Source: Actinomyces graevenitzii C83
GTDB taxonomy: Bacteria > Actinomycetota > Actinomycetes > Actinomycetales > Actinomycetaceae
Assembly (NCBI RefSeq): GCF_000239695.1
Contig: NZ_JH470338.1
Span: 186,001-250,000, forward strand
Direction of reading: 5' to 3'
Length of the DNA: 64,000 nucleotides
Part shown: in pieces, positions 34,911-44,404 of the stretch
Layout of the letters: each line of letters opens with the position of its first letter
Numbering within the stretch: the stretch's first letter is position 1
Program-made: the position numbers and the translations under genes
Notes under the pieces: generated by a model
Databases searched by the model: none
The model's input: only the letters and a program-made list of their open reading frames with translations
Told to the model about the DNA's origin: nothing

Positions 34911-36401
34911 GTGGATAAAATCGGCTTTGATCACGATAAATATCTAAAGCTACAGTCCGAGCACATCGCCCAACGCCGCTCCCAGTTTGACGGCAAACTC
35001 TACCTAGAGTTCGGCGGCAAGCTAGTAGATGACCTACACGCCTCGCGCGTACTGCCTGGTTTTACTCCGGATAACAAAATCGTCATGCTTGAGCGCCTCA
35101 AAGATGAGGTAGAGATCGTGGTGGCGGTAAACGCCCAAGACTTCCAGCGTCACAAGATGCGCGCCGACTTTGGGATCTCCTACGAAGATGACGTACTGCG
35201 CCACATTGACGCTTTCCGCTCCTACGGGCTGTATGTGGGCTCAGTGGTTATCACCCGCATGAGCGAGCAAAACCACCAGGCTTTAGCTTTCAAAAACAAG
35301 CTAGAAAAACTAGGCGTAAACGTATTTGAGCACTACGCCATTCCTGGCTACCCCCACAATGTGGAGCTAATCGTTTCCGAGCAGGGCTACGGCCGTAACC
35401 AGTACATTGAAACCACCCGTGACCTGGTGGTAGTCACCGCCCCCGGGCCAGGCTCAGGCAAGATGGCCACCTGCCTATCCCAGCTTTACCAAGACCACCA
35501 GCGCGGCTTGCGCTCAGGCTACGCCAAGTTTGAAACCTTCCCGATCTGGAACCTGCCCCTAGACCACCCGGTTAACGTGGCCTATGAGGCGGCCACCGCC
35601 GACCTTGACGACGTCAACATGATTGACCCCTTCCACCTGGCTGCTTACGGGGTGCAAACCGTCAACTACAACCGCGACGTCGAAATTTTCCCGGTACTTA
35701 GCCGCCTATTTGAAAAAATCTTGGGTGCCAGCCCCTACAAGTCGCCCACTGACATGGGTGTAAACATGGCTGGCTACTGCATTAGCGACGACGAAGCCTG
35801 CCGTGAAGCCTCCAAGCAGGAAATTATTCGCCGCTACTTCAAAGCCCTGGTGCAAGAACGCAAAGACCAAAGCGAGCCGGTACAGTCCAACAAGATCGCT
35901 TTGCTGATGGCCGGGGTGGGCGTAAACGAGCTAGACCGCAAGGTGGTGGCCCCCGCCCGGAAGCTAGCTGAAGAAACCGGTGCCCCCGCTGCCGCCCTGG
36001 AACTGCCTGACGGCACCATTGAACTGGGTAAAACCACTGCGCTACTGGGCTCCTCCTCAGCGGTGCTGCTTAACGCGCTTAAGCACCTGGCCGGCATTGA
36101 CTCTGAGGTTAAGCTGCTAAACGAAGCCACCATTGCCTCCATTCAAACCCTTAAAACCACCCATTTGGGTAGCCGCAACCCGCGCCTGCACACTGATGAG
36201 GTACTCATTGCCCTCTCAGTAAGCGCCCAGATGAACCCCACCGCCCAGCTGGCCCTAGAGCAGCTAGAAAAGCTGCGCGGCTGCGAGGTACACACCTCAG
36301 TGATCCTGGGCTCGGTAGATGAGGGTATTTTCCGCTCACTGGGTGTGCGCGTCACCAATGACCCCGTCTACCAATCCAAGGGCCTATACCAAAAGCGCTA
36401 A
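34911..36401 (+). CDS. DUF1846 domain-containing protein
   Basis: 496 residues, the usual length of this family. It reads [109 protein letters not shown], and ending [19 protein letters not shown]. The GPGSGK segment looks nucleotide-binding. Members are widespread in anaerobic and fermentative bacteria, and their biochemical role is not established. GTG 34911 follows GGGAG. It is monocistronic by spacing. Confidence 0.92.
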   Translation: MDKIGFDHDKYLKLQSEHIAQRRSQFDGKLYLEFGGKLVDDLHASRVLPGFTPDNKIVMLERLKDEVEIVVAVNAQDFQRHKMRADFGISYEDDVLRHIDAFRSYGLYVGSVVITRMSEQNHQALAFKNKLEKLGVNVFEHYAIPGYPHNVELIVSEQGYGRNQYIETTRDLVVVTAPGPGSGKMATCLSQLYQDHQRGLRSGYAKFETFPIWNLPLDHPVNVAYEAATADLDDVNMIDPFHLAAYGVQTVNYNRDVEIFPVLSRLFEKILGASPYKSPTDMGVNMAGYCISDDEACREASKQEIIRRYFKALVQERKDQSEPVQSNKIALLMAGVGVNELDRKVVAPARKLAEETGAPAAALELPDGTIELGKTTALLGSSSAVLLNALKHLAGIDSEVKLLNEATIASIQTLKTTHLGSRNPRLHTDEVLIALSVSAQMNPTAQLALEQLEKLRGCEVHTSVILGSVDEGIFRSLGVRVTNDPVYQSKGLYQKR

Positions 36402-36471
36402 CACGCTGATTAGCGCCCCAAGGCGCTAGACTGTTGCCAGCCATTTTGTTTCAACACGGAAAGCTAACCAA

Positions 36472-38070
36472 GTGTTCGGTAACCTCTCTGACCGCCTTAG
36501 TGCATCTTTTAACCAGCTACGCGGTAAAGGCCGCCTAAGCGAAGCGGATATTGACTCCACAGTCAGTGAGATTCGTCGAGCCCTCCTGGAAGCCGACGTC
36601 GCCCTGCCGGTGGTGCGTTCTTTCACCGCCCAGGTGCGTGAAAAGGCTAAGGATGTGGCCCGCTCTAAGGCCCTAAACCCCGGCCAGCAGGTAGTTAAAA
36701 TCGTTAACGATGAGCTGGTTGAGGTTCTTGGTGGCCAAAGCCGTGAACTTAACTGGGCTAGCAGTGGCCCCACCATCATCATGCTGGCTGGTTTGCAAGG
36801 TGCCGGTAAAACCACCCTGGCTGGAAAGCTAGGTAAGTGGTTGGCTAGCGAGGGCAAGCGGGCCCTGTTGGTGGCTGCGGACTTGCAGCGCCCCAACGCG
36901 GTAACCCAGCTGAGCGTCGTCGCCGAACGTGCTGGCGTGGACGTGTGGGCCCCCGAGCCGGGCAACGGCATTGGTGACCCGGTGCAGGTAGCTAGCTCCG
37001 GTGTGGCCCAGGCCCGCGCTAAGGGCTACGACGTGGTGATTGTTGACACCGCCGGTCGCCTAGGTATTGACCAGGAAATGATGGCCCAGGCGGTAGCGAT
37101 CCGTGACGCCATTAAGCCCAATGAGATCCTGTTCGTCCTAGACGCCATGGTTGGTCAGGACGCGGTTAACACCTCGGTTGCTTTCCGCGACGGGGTGGGC
37201 TTTACCGGCGTGGTGCTTTCTAAGCTCGACGGCGACGCGCGCGGTGGTGCGGCCCTATCTGTACGTGGGGTAACCGGCGCGCCCGTGCTGTTCGCCTCCA
37301 CCGGTGAGGGCCTGGACGACTTTGAGCGTTTCCACGCCGACCGTATGGCCTCGCGCATTTTGGATATGGGTGACCTGCTCACCCTGATCGAGCAGGCCCA
37401 GAAGGCTTTTGACGAGGAAGAAGCCCAAAAGGCCGCCCAGAAGATGGCTGCGGGCACCTTCACCGTTGACGACTTCCTGGCGCAGATGCAGCAGATGCGC
37501 AAGCTGGGCTCTATGAAGAAACTGCTGGGCATGATGCCCGGCATGAACCAGTACCGGGATCTGATCGATAACTTCGATGAGCGCCAAATTGACCGTACTG
37601 AGGCCATTGCCCGCTCTATGACTCCCGGTGAGCGCGCTGACCTGAGTATTCTTAACGGTTCTCGCCGTGAGCGTATTGCGCGCGGTTCAGGTACCAGCAC
37701 TGCTGAAGTCAACCAGTTTGTGCAGCAGTTCGAGAAGATGAAGACCATGATGGAGGCCATGACTCGCGGCGGTGGCCTGGGCGCTGGCCCCGGCGCCATG
37801 CCCGGTATGGGTTCGCTACCTGGCATGGGTAAGCACTCCAAGGGACGTCAGCCTGCCAAGTCCAAGAACAAGAAGGGCAAGAAGGGTAAGAAGAAGGGCA
37901 GCTTGATGCAGCAGGGCGCGGTAGCTGCGCGTGAAGCCGCTAAAGCCCAGGCCCCTGCCGCAGGCAGTGCTTTTGGGGTGGCTCAGCCTCAGGCTCCCAG
38001 TCAGCCGATGGATGTGGACTCCGCCATGGCGGGCCTGCCTGAAGACCTGCGTCGTCGTTTGGGGCTGTAA
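36472..38070 (+). CDS. ffh: Signal recognition particle protein Ffh
   Basis: 532 residues: an N-domain four-helix bundle (NLSDRLSASFNQLRGKGRLSEADIDSTVSEIRRALLEADVAL), the GTPase G-domain with GLQGAGKTT (107-115), DTAGRLGID, TKLDGDARGG-type SKLDGDARGGAAL, and a Met-rich M-domain (FLAQMQQMRKLGSMKKLLGMMPGM...). Then come a Gly/Met linker and a Lys-rich tail (KSKNKKGKKGKKKGS). With 4.5S RNA it directs membrane proteins to FtsY. GTG start at 36472. The next gene begins 4 bases after its stop. Confidence 0.96.
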   Translation: MFGNLSDRLSASFNQLRGKGRLSEADIDSTVSEIRRALLEADVALPVVRSFTAQVREKAKDVARSKALNPGQQVVKIVNDELVEVLGGQSRELNWASSGPTIIMLAGLQGAGKTTLAGKLGKWLASEGKRALLVAADLQRPNAVTQLSVVAERAGVDVWAPEPGNGIGDPVQVASSGVAQARAKGYDVVIVDTAGRLGIDQEMMAQAVAIRDAIKPNEILFVLDAMVGQDAVNTSVAFRDGVGFTGVVLSKLDGDARGGAALSVRGVTGAPVLFASTGEGLDDFERFHADRMASRILDMGDLLTLIEQAQKAFDEEEAQKAAQKMAAGTFTVDDFLAQMQQMRKLGSMKKLLGMMPGMNQYRDLIDNFDERQIDRTEAIARSMTPGERADLSILNGSRRERIARGSGTSTAEVNQFVQQFEKMKTMMEAMTRGGGLGAGPGAMPGMGSLPGMGKHSKGRQPAKSKNKKGKKGKKKGSLMQQGAVAAREAAKAQAPAAGSAFGVAQPQAPSQPMDVDSAMAGLPEDLRRRLGL

Positions 38071-38073
38071 TAA

Positions 38074-39204
38074 ATGCGCCCAGGTGACATTGAGGACTCG
38101 ATGCGCCAAGCCCTACGCAACAGCGGCATTGACCAGGTGCTTGCTGGTGGCGCTAAGCCCAGCCAGCTAAGCGCAGTAGATTTGGACGGCATTGAGCTTG
38201 CGCAAACCGGCTATGACCTAGACGGTGGCCTGGTAGATGTGCACTGTCACCTGGGGCTGGGACCTCAGGGCGCCACTGACCGCCAAACCACCTTGGACCA
38301 GGCGGCCAGTGCGGTTAGCGCCGGTATTTTAGGGGTGCGCGACTGCGGCGCCCCAACCGATACCCACTGGCTAGATGCTCAGCGTGAAGCGGGGGCTTTA
38401 GTGCCGCGCCTGGTGCGCGCCGGACGCCACATTGCCCGCCCTAAGCGTTACCTGCGCGGCTTTGCTTTGGAACTTGAGCGTCCCCAGGATCTACCTGAGG
38501 CTGTGGCCACCCAGGCCCGCGCCGGGGACGGTTGGGTCAAGGTTGTGGGGGACTGGATTGACCGCTCTTTGGGGGCCGACGCCGACATCACCCCGCTTTG
38601 GGATGAGGCCCTAATTGTCGACGCCGTCGCGGCCGCCCACGAAAATGGGGCGCGTATAACCGTGCACACTTTCGCGCACGCCACATTGAATCCCTGGATT
38701 GAGGCAGGGGTGGATTGTTTTGAGCACGCCACCGGCGCTGACAGCGACCAGATTCAAGAAATGGCCTCCCGCGCAATTGCGGTGACCCCAACCTTCCTAC
38801 AGGTTGATAAGTTCCCCGAGTTTGCTGCCCAGGCGGGAGATAAATATCCGCGCTACGCCGCCACGGTTACGGCTTTGCATGCAGGCCATGAGCAGCAGGT
38901 GGCCGCCATGTATGAGGCGGGGGTGCGTCTGTTGCCGGGCTCTGACGCTGGCGGTAGCTTGCCCCACAACAGCCTGCCGCGTGAACTGCTGGCTTGGCGC
39001 CGCGCTGGGATTAGCGACAGTGAAATCATGCGTCTAGCCACGGTTAGTGTGCGCGAGTTTCTAGGTTTGGAAGCCCACTGGCTGGGCAGCGTCACCTATG
39101 AGGCAAACCCAGCTGAAAACCTGCAATACCTGCTAAACCCACTGGCAGTTAACCTGTCTGGCGCAGGCGCCACCCAAATCCCTGAGCAGCCAGTGCGTTT
39201 CTAA
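38074..39204 (+). CDS. Amidohydrolase family protein (imidazolonepropionase-like)
   Basis: 376 residues with the metal-dependent hydrolase pattern: GGLVDVHCHLGLGP (HxH after a strand), GILGVRDCGAPT, WVKVVGDWID (probable carbamylated or ligand Lys), ARITVHTFAHATLNPWIEAGVDCFEHATG (two metal histidines) and VRLLPGSDAGGSLPHNSLPREL (catalytic Asp). It hydrolyses a cyclic or peptide-like amide; the substrate is unknown. It is likely cotranscribed with ffh from which it is 4 bases away, a linkage seen in other actinobacteria. Confidence 0.87.
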   Translation: MRPGDIEDSMRQALRNSGIDQVLAGGAKPSQLSAVDLDGIELAQTGYDLDGGLVDVHCHLGLGPQGATDRQTTLDQAASAVSAGILGVRDCGAPTDTHWLDAQREAGALVPRLVRAGRHIARPKRYLRGFALELERPQDLPEAVATQARAGDGWVKVVGDWIDRSLGADADITPLWDEALIVDAVAAAHENGARITVHTFAHATLNPWIEAGVDCFEHATGADSDQIQEMASRAIAVTPTFLQVDKFPEFAAQAGDKYPRYAATVTALHAGHEQQVAAMYEAGVRLLPGSDAGGSLPHNSLPRELLAWRRAGISDSEIMRLATVSVREFLGLEAHWLGSVTYEANPAENLQYLLNPLAVNLSGAGATQIPEQPVRF

Positions 39205-39254
39205 AGCGCTCTAGCGTTTAGCAAACATCTAAGCAAAACTAACGGCTGGCCGGT

Positions 39255-39863
39255 TTAAAGCCAGCCATTAGTTTCGGCTACACGCGCAGCCTCAGTGCGG
39301 TTACGCGAATTGGTTTTACCGATCGCGCTGGAGAGGTAGTTGCGCACAGTGCCTTCACTTAAATGCAGTTGCTTAGCAATCTCGCTAACTCCCGAGCCGG
39401 TTAAGGCCTCACGTAAAGTTTCCTGCTCGCGCTCAGTTAACGGGTTAGGCCCTAAAAACACTGATTCTTGCGCGAGGGATGGGTCAATTACTCGCAAACC
39501 TGCATGAACTTTACGTACCGCGTCAGCTAGCTGCTGAGGGGGAGTGTCTTTAACAATGAAACCACTGGCCCCAGCTTCCATAGCGCGCGAAAGGTAACCG
39601 GGGCGCCCAAAAGTAGTCACAATCAGGCAGCGGCAATTTAGATGAGCATCGCGGATGGCACCAGCGGCACTGAGCCCATCGCCGTCGGGCATATCAATAT
39701 CAAGTAGCGCCACATCAGCGCCGCTAGCACGCACCGCCTCCACCACCTGGCGACCAGTACCCACCTGCGCCACCACCTCAATGTCAGGTTCCAACCCCAG
39801 CAAAGTGGCTAAAGCTCCACGCACTAAAGCCTGGTCATCAGCTAAAAGCACGTTAATGGTCAT
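39255..39863 (-). CDS. LuxR/NarL-type response regulator
   Basis: 202 residues: a receiver domain (VLLADDQALVRGALATLLGLEPDIEVVAQ, phosphoacceptor Asp near 55 in ALLDIDMPDGDG, FIVKD with conserved Lys) and a C-terminal HTH (LTEREQETLREALTGSGVSEIAKQLHLSEGTVRNYLSSAIGKTNSRNRTEAARVA). It overlaps the histidine kinase gene by 4 bases. The DesR/LiaR-type family usually controls a linked ABC exporter, here the two genes upstream. Confidence 0.92.
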   Translation of the reverse strand: MTINVLLADDQALVRGALATLLGLEPDIEVVAQVGTGRQVVEAVRASGADVALLDIDMPDGDGLSAAGAIRDAHLNCRCLIVTTFGRPGYLSRAMEAGASGFIVKDTPPQQLADAVRKVHAGLRVIDPSLAQESVFLGPNPLTEREQETLREALTGSGVSEIAKQLHLSEGTVRNYLSSAIGKTNSRNRTEAARVAETNGWL

Positions 39864-40948
39864 GGCAGTTCAATCTCCAAACTAGTGCCGCCAGTGGCGG
39901 GGACGATAACAGTGAATTTACCGCCCTCAGCTTCGATCCGCGAGCGCAGCCCGCTTAGCCCGTTACCGAACTGTGCGCCGCTAAAGCCTACGCCGTCGTC
40001 GCTGATAGAAAGGTAACCTTCACGCAAAACGAGCTTTACCTGCTTGGCCTGGGCGTGACGCAAAATATTTGTGGTGGCTTCACGCAGTGCCCAAGCCAGG
40101 ATCTCACGCTGAGGTTCAGGCACCTGCTCCACCTGGCCCTCAACCGTGAATTCAATTTCAGCGGCTTTAAACGCGGTCACGCTGGTGGCCAACTGGCTGG
40201 CCAGATCCGGGGTGCGCAGGCGGGTGACGGTGGCGCGCACATCAGCTAAGGCGGTGCGTGATAGTTCAATGATTTCATCTAGTTCTTTGGCGGCGGCCTC
40301 AGGTTTAACCTCCACCAGGCGCCTGGCCACCTCGGCTTTAAGGGTTAGCACAGTTAAAGAGTGACCTAGCAGGTCGTGCACGTCGCGGCTGATGGCTTCA
40401 CGCTGCAGTAGGGCGGCTTCACGGCGGTTGCGTTCATTATCGAGATATTGCCGTTCAGTCAAAACCCTAATTAGCATCACAAAGAAAGCTGACAGGGTGC
40501 TGCCCCAAATATTGCCGCTGCTTAGCAAGGCCTTATCCCAGAAGCCAGCGCCCAGGCAGACGGCCGCGCATTCAAGCACAGCTACGGTTAAACCAAAACG
40601 TAGGGGAGTGGTGAAGATGGTGGCAGAAACTACAAAGGGTAGGAAGAATGCCGCCATCCAGTTCATCGCTGGCACCGCCAAAGCCACCCAGGGCAAAAGC
40701 ATGAGCGTTACTTTGGCTAGTGCCTGCCAGCGGTTTTCGGAGCTGCCAATTTGCCTGCCGGTCTTAAAGCGGGTTAGTTCAATGTAGAAGCCACAAAAAG
40801 CTAGGGTGGCAAAAGTGGCTAGTAGTTTTAACGCCAGCGAGCCGCTCTGACGCCAGAGCATTGATACTGGTTGCAGCAAGATCACTAGCCAAACAATGGC
40901 ATACCAGTTAAGTCTGCGGCCTCGAGCGGCTGGCTTGCGGTTAAACAT
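39860..40948 (-). CDS. DesK-type sensor histidine kinase
   Basis: 362 residues: five or so membrane helices in the first 165 residues with no large external domain. A HisKA_3 dimerisation helix follows with the phospho-His at about 191 (REAISRDVHDLLGHSLTVLTLKAEVARRLVE), then a short HATPase domain (REILAWALREATTNILRHAQAKQV, SISDDGVGFSGAQFGNGLSGLRSRIEAEGG). It senses a membrane state or an antibiotic-like signal and phosphorylates the neighbouring regulator. It precedes the regulator in the same operon. Confidence 0.92.
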   Translation of the reverse strand: MFNRKPAARGRRLNWYAIVWLVILLQPVSMLWRQSGSLALKLLATFATLAFCGFYIELTRFKTGRQIGSSENRWQALAKVTLMLLPWVALAVPAMNWMAAFFLPFVVSATIFTTPLRFGLTVAVLECAAVCLGAGFWDKALLSSGNIWGSTLSAFFVMLIRVLTERQYLDNERNRREAALLQREAISRDVHDLLGHSLTVLTLKAEVARRLVEVKPEAAAKELDEIIELSRTALADVRATVTRLRTPDLASQLATSVTAFKAAEIEFTVEGQVEQVPEPQREILAWALREATTNILRHAQAKQVKLVLREGYLSISDDGVGFSGAQFGNGLSGLRSRIEAEGGKFTVIVPATGGTSLEIELP

Positions 40949-40957
40949 GACTACCTT

Positions 40958-41719
40958 TCACTTACGGCTGGTAGAGCGGTTGCGACCAAAGTAGCAAAGC
41001 ACCGCGAAGATAAGCGTCCAGGCCACTACGTTAACAATCTGCATCCACAGCTGCTCGTGGTGGATACCGGAGGTGGTAATTACATAGCTGCCCTGAATGG
41101 GGTAGCGCACCAGGTTGGCCACACCATAGACGGGGGTGAAGCGGGCTACCTTCATTAAGCCATCAGACAGGGGCAGGAACAGACCGCCCATAAAAGCCAG
41201 TAGTGATAACACTGCGCCAGAAATGCTTGCAGAGTTGCGTGCCCCCAGCCAGGTTGCAGACATAATGCCGTAGAGGGTGAAGGGAATGCCGCCCAGGCAG
41301 CACAGGGCAAAAGCGGCCGCCCAGCGTTCAGGGGTGTCAATTACGGCGGTGGTCAGTGCCCCGGCGGTGAAGATAACGGCCACGGGCACCACCGAAATAA
41401 CTGCGGTAACCAGTAGTTTGGTGAATAGGTAGCTGCTCAGGCCCCCACGGGTTAGGGCCACTTGGCGTCCCCAACCGTTTGATAGTTCCACGCTGATCTC
41501 GCTGGCGCTGGAAGTGGCGCAGGTAATCGCGGAGTAAACCGACATGGAAGCCATAATCCAGGCCGCCACATTGCCGTGCCCGGCCCTTGCCTCAGACCAT
41601 GACTGGGCGGCGCCGAAGAAGATGTACATACCTAGGGGTAAAAACAGCGTGAAGAAGTAGAAACTGGTGTCAGTTAGACGCTGTTTAGCAACTAAAGCAA
41701 TGTAACGGGGGTTAATCAT
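40958..41719 (-). CDS. ABC exporter membrane subunit (ABC-2 type)
   Basis: 253 residues with six hydrophobic segments and no ATPase motifs. It starts MINPRYIALVAKQRLTDTSFYFFTLFLPLGMYIFFGA and ends near ACGVANLVRYPIQGSY-type text (FTPVYGVANLVRYPIQGSYVI), typical of ABC-2 permeases linked to DesK/LiaS systems. It likely exports a lipid, drug or peptide with the ATPase encoded just upstream. Confidence 0.85.
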   Translation of the reverse strand: MINPRYIALVAKQRLTDTSFYFFTLFLPLGMYIFFGAAQSWSEARAGHGNVAAWIMASMSVYSAITCATSSASEISVELSNGWGRQVALTRGGLSSYLFTKLLVTAVISVVPVAVIFTAGALTTAVIDTPERWAAAFALCCLGGIPFTLYGIMSATWLGARNSASISGAVLSLLAFMGGLFLPLSDGLMKVARFTPVYGVANLVRYPIQGSYVITTSGIHHEQLWMQIVNVVAWTLIFAVLCYFGRNRSTSRK

Positions 41720-41758
41720 TTCAAGCTCCTATAAAAATTCAAAAAGATTTAGAAAGAT

Positions 41759-42685
41759 TTAGGCGATCAGGGCAGTAAATACGTCGTCAAGGGTGGAGGC
41801 GCTGATACGCAGGTCCTTGGCGCCGCGCTGATCCAGTAGGGTGCGGGCAACGCTGTCGGAGGCCTTGGTGTGCACGTTTAGCACTGCGCCGGTCAGCTCC
41901 AGGGCGGAAATTGCCTCGCTGTAGCTGCTCAGGGCCTGCTTGGCCTGCTCTAATGTGCCCGGCCAGGTAATGGTGACCACGTTATCGCTGGCCATGGCCT
42001 GCAGGTCAGCTAGTGAACCGTCGGCCACGATCTTGCCGTGGTTCATGATGATGATGCGGTCTGCGAAGTCTGCGGCTTCTTGCAGGAAGTGGGTGGCGAA
42101 AATCAGGGTGCGGCCGGTGCTGGTTTGGGCGCGCATGGTGTCCCAAAAGTCTTTACGCGACAGCGGGTCCATACCGGTGGTGGGCTCATCTAAAATCAGC
42201 AGCTGCGGCGCTGCCACTAGGGCAATAGCTAGCTTCACGCGCTGGCGCTCACCGCCCGAGAGCTTAACTACCTTGCGTTTGCGCAGCTCGGTTAGGTTTA
42301 CGCGGTCCATGACCTGCATGACTTCGCGGCGTCCTAGGTGGTTAAGGGCCGCGATCATTTCAATGTTGCTTTGTACGTCAACGTCACCTAGCAGAGCGCT
42401 GGTTTGTAGCACGGCACTGATTTTTGCGTTTTTGGCGGCGTCCTTCACGCCGGTGCCCAGTACCTTGATGGTGCCGCTGGTGGGCTGGTTTAGCCCCAGC
42501 ACCATGTCCAGCAGGGTGGTTTTGCCGGCGCCGTTTTCTCCCAGCAGGGCCACTACCTGGCCGGTGGGGATTTCTAGGCTTACGCCGTCAACCGCGTGTA
42601 CGTTGCCAAAGTATTTAGTTACCTGCTTTACCTCAAGGGCGTGCGTGGCGCTGGTGTTAGCGCCCTGATCTGCGTAAGTGCTCAT
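41759..42685 (-). CDS. ABC exporter ATPase
   Basis: 308 residues: Walker A LLGENGAGKTTLLD (48-61), Q-loop VLQTSALLGDVDV, signature LSGGERQRVKLAIAL, Walker B LLILDEPTTGMD, and H-loop FATHFLQEAADFADRIIIM. A C-terminal DrrA-like extension follows. It is the first gene of the four-gene operon (ATPase, permease, kinase, regulator), whose promoter should lie just upstream of 42685. Confidence 0.93.
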   Translation of the reverse strand: MSTYADQGANTSATHALEVKQVTKYFGNVHAVDGVSLEIPTGQVVALLGENGAGKTTLLDMVLGLNQPTSGTIKVLGTGVKDAAKNAKISAVLQTSALLGDVDVQSNIEMIAALNHLGRREVMQVMDRVNLTELRKRKVVKLSGGERQRVKLAIALVAAPQLLILDEPTTGMDPLSRKDFWDTMRAQTSTGRTLIFATHFLQEAADFADRIIIMNHGKIVADGSLADLQAMASDNVVTITWPGTLEQAKQALSSYSEAISALELTGAVLNVHTKASDSVARTLLDQRGAKDLRISASTLDDVFTALIA

Positions 42686-43122
42686 GTATCCATAATGTCC
42701 GCCGAGGGTGGGGGCTACTAAGGTGCCTTGTCACCGGCTTGGGCTGACATTTGTCATGGGGGTCGGCTTGCGGGTTTTGCTGCTTTTTTGGCGACGACGA
42801 CGGCGCCTGGTTGCGTTAAAAGCGGCTGCTAGGTAGGGGCGCAACCACCGATCCAAGTGGCGCTTGGCAGATAGCGGGGCGGCGTCGTCGTCGCGGGCTG
42901 GGGCGCGCCACTGCCTAAAGGGCTGTGCGGTAAATCGCAGCGGGCTGGTGGCGCAGGTTAATTGGCTTAAATACGGGTTTCTGGCAAAATAACCAGTTGT
43001 ACTCGACCGTACACGACCCCTCTCTCGGGTGCGGTCGCGTCCAGGTGTGTGCCTGAAACCGTTGCTTAACCCCACCGGGGAAGGGCATAGACCAAATCTA
43101 CTTTGAACTGGAGTTCATAACT
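42686..43122. other. 437-bp divergent intergenic region before rpsP
   Basis: No gene is supported. It contains two GGCGNCGNCG-type motifs (42790-42807 as the complement, 42889-42903) and must hold the promoter for the ABC operon (left) and for the rpsP operon (right). AAAATAACCAGTTGTACTCG near 42985 is the most AT-rich part. A minus-strand frame across it is rich in Arg/Thr/Ser and looks non-coding. Confidence 0.6.
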
Positions 43123-43548
43123 GTGGCAGTAAAGATCCGCCTAAAGCGCATGGGTAAGAAGTTCGCGCCGTTCTACCGCGTGGTTGTCCTAGACAGCCGC
43201 AAGCGTCGCGACGGTCGTGTTATCGAGGAGATCGGTATCTACGACCCCATGCAGGAGCCTTCACTGATTAAGATCGACGGCGAGCGCGCTAAGTACTGGC
43301 TAGGTGTTGGTGCCCAGCCTTCTAACACCGTGCACAACCTGCTTAAGATCACCGGTGACTGGCAGGCCTTCAAGGGCCTAAAGGGTGCCGAGGGTAGCCT
43401 GAAGGTCAAGGAAGTTAACGCCGACGCCGCTGCTCAGGCAGTTGCTGAGGTTGCTGACCGCGCCGAGAAGCTCAAGGCTGAGGCTTCGGCCAAGGCTGCC
43501 GAGCAGAAGGCTGCTGAAGAGTCCGAACAGGCCTCTGAGGAGGCCTGA
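43123..43548 (+). CDS. rpsP: 30S ribosomal protein S16
   Basis: 141 residues. The S16 core is [79 protein letters not shown] long Ala/Glu/Lys C-terminal tail, common in actinobacteria, follows. GTG start at 43123. It leads the rpsP-khpA-rimM-trmD group. Confidence 0.96.
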   Translation: MAVKIRLKRMGKKFAPFYRVVVLDSRKRRDGRVIEEIGIYDPMQEPSLIKIDGERAKYWLGVGAQPSNTVHNLLKITGDWQAFKGLKGAEGSLKVKEVNADAAAQAVAEVADRAEKLKAEASAKAAEQKAAEESEQASEEA

Positions 43549-43549
43549 G

Positions 43550-43786
43550 ATGCTAGCTGATGCCCTAGAACACCTGGTTCGCGGCATTGTCGATAACCCT
43601 GACGATGTCACCGTCAATTCCCGTTCGCTGCGTCGCGGCGAGCTGCTGGAAGTGCGTGTGAACCCCGAGGATCTGGGGCGAGTCATTGGCCGTTCAGGTC
43701 GCACCGCCCGTGCTTTGCGCACGGTGGTATCGGCCCTGGCCAATGGTCCGGTTCGTGTGGACGTAGTTGACACTGACCGCCGCTAA
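43550..43786 (+). CDS. khpA: KH-domain RNA-binding protein KhpA
   Basis: 78 residues: MLADALEHLVRGIVDNPDDVTVNSRSLRRGELLEVRVNPEDLGRVIGRSGRTARALRTVVSAL. The GRVIGRSGR loop is the KH RNA-binding signature. KhpA works with KhpB on small RNAs and mRNAs in Gram-positive bacteria. It starts one base after the rpsP stop. Starts further upstream, inside rpsP, are rejected. A terminator follows. Confidence 0.93.
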   Translation: MLADALEHLVRGIVDNPDDVTVNSRSLRRGELLEVRVNPEDLGRVIGRSGRTARALRTVVSALANGPVRVDVVDTDRR

Positions 43787-43802
43787 CTAGGCATTAGCAC
43801 CT

Positions 43803-43836
43803 AACCCGGCTACCTTAAGTTAAGGAGCCGGGTTTT
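43803..43836 (+). terminator. Terminator after khpA
   Basis: AACCCGGCT (43803-43811) pairs with AGCCGGGTT (43826-43834), with an inner CCTTAA/TTAAGG stem, then TTTTG. It separates rpsP-khpA from rimM-trmD, perhaps as partial attenuation. Confidence 0.88.
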
Positions 43837-43873
43837 GTGTATGTAGCAATTCCCAATTCTTTTAAGGAAAAAC

Positions 43874-44404
43874 GTGGAGCTTAACGTAGCAGTTATCGGA
43901 CCGGCACATGCCCTTAAGGGCGAGGTGCGTCTAGAGATCCGCACCTCTGACCCCCAGGGGCGCCTCGCGGTAGGTAACGCCCTACCCACCCGTCCGGCGG
44001 CCAACGGCCCCCTAACCGTGGAGCGTCTACGCTACGACGGGCGCTACTATTTCGCTAAATTCGCTGAGGTTAACGACCGCACCCGCGCTGAGCAGCTACG
44101 CGGCACCATGCTGGTGGTGGAAACCGACGATGATGAAGAAAGCGACGAAGAAGGCTGGTACGCCCACGAGCTGATCGGTCTGGAGGCTCAAACTGAGCCC
44201 GGCGAGGTGCTTGGTGAAGTAGTGGATTTGATTCCCGGTATTGCCCAAGACCGCCTGGTGGTGCTCACCGAGGATGACCAGCGCATTGAGGTTCCCTTTG
44301 TGGAAGCGATTGTCACCGAAATTGATGTTGAGGCGCAGGTGGTTGTAATCAACCCGCCCGGTGGCCTGTTCCCGGGCCTGGGCCAGGCGGAGGACGCACG
44401 CTGA
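43874..44404 (+). CDS. rimM: 16S rRNA processing protein RimM
   Basis: 176 residues. N-terminal barrel VAVIGPAHALKGEVRLEIRTSDPQGRLAVGNALPT, then GRYYFAKFAEVNDRTRAEQLRGTMLVVE, and a PRC-barrel domain (GWYAHELIGLEAQTEPGEVLGEVVDLIPGIAQDRLVV...IEVPFVEAIVTEIDVEAQVVVINPPGGLFP). It helps mature the 30S head near S19. GTG at 43874 follows AAGGAAAAAC. The end overlaps the trmD start by one base. Confidence 0.94.
   Translation: MELNVAVIGPAHALKGEVRLEIRTSDPQGRLAVGNALPTRPAANGPLTVERLRYDGRYYFAKFAEVNDRTRAEQLRGTMLVVETDDDEESDEEGWYAHELIGLEAQTEPGEVLGEVVDLIPGIAQDRLVVLTEDDQRIEVPFVEAIVTEIDVEAQVVVINPPGGLFPGLGQAEDAR

Noticed and set aside
42731..43075. Minus-strand frame in the rpsP upstream region
   Set aside because: Arg/Thr/Ser-rich text without domain, SD or conservation signals; it would cover the rpsP promoter region.
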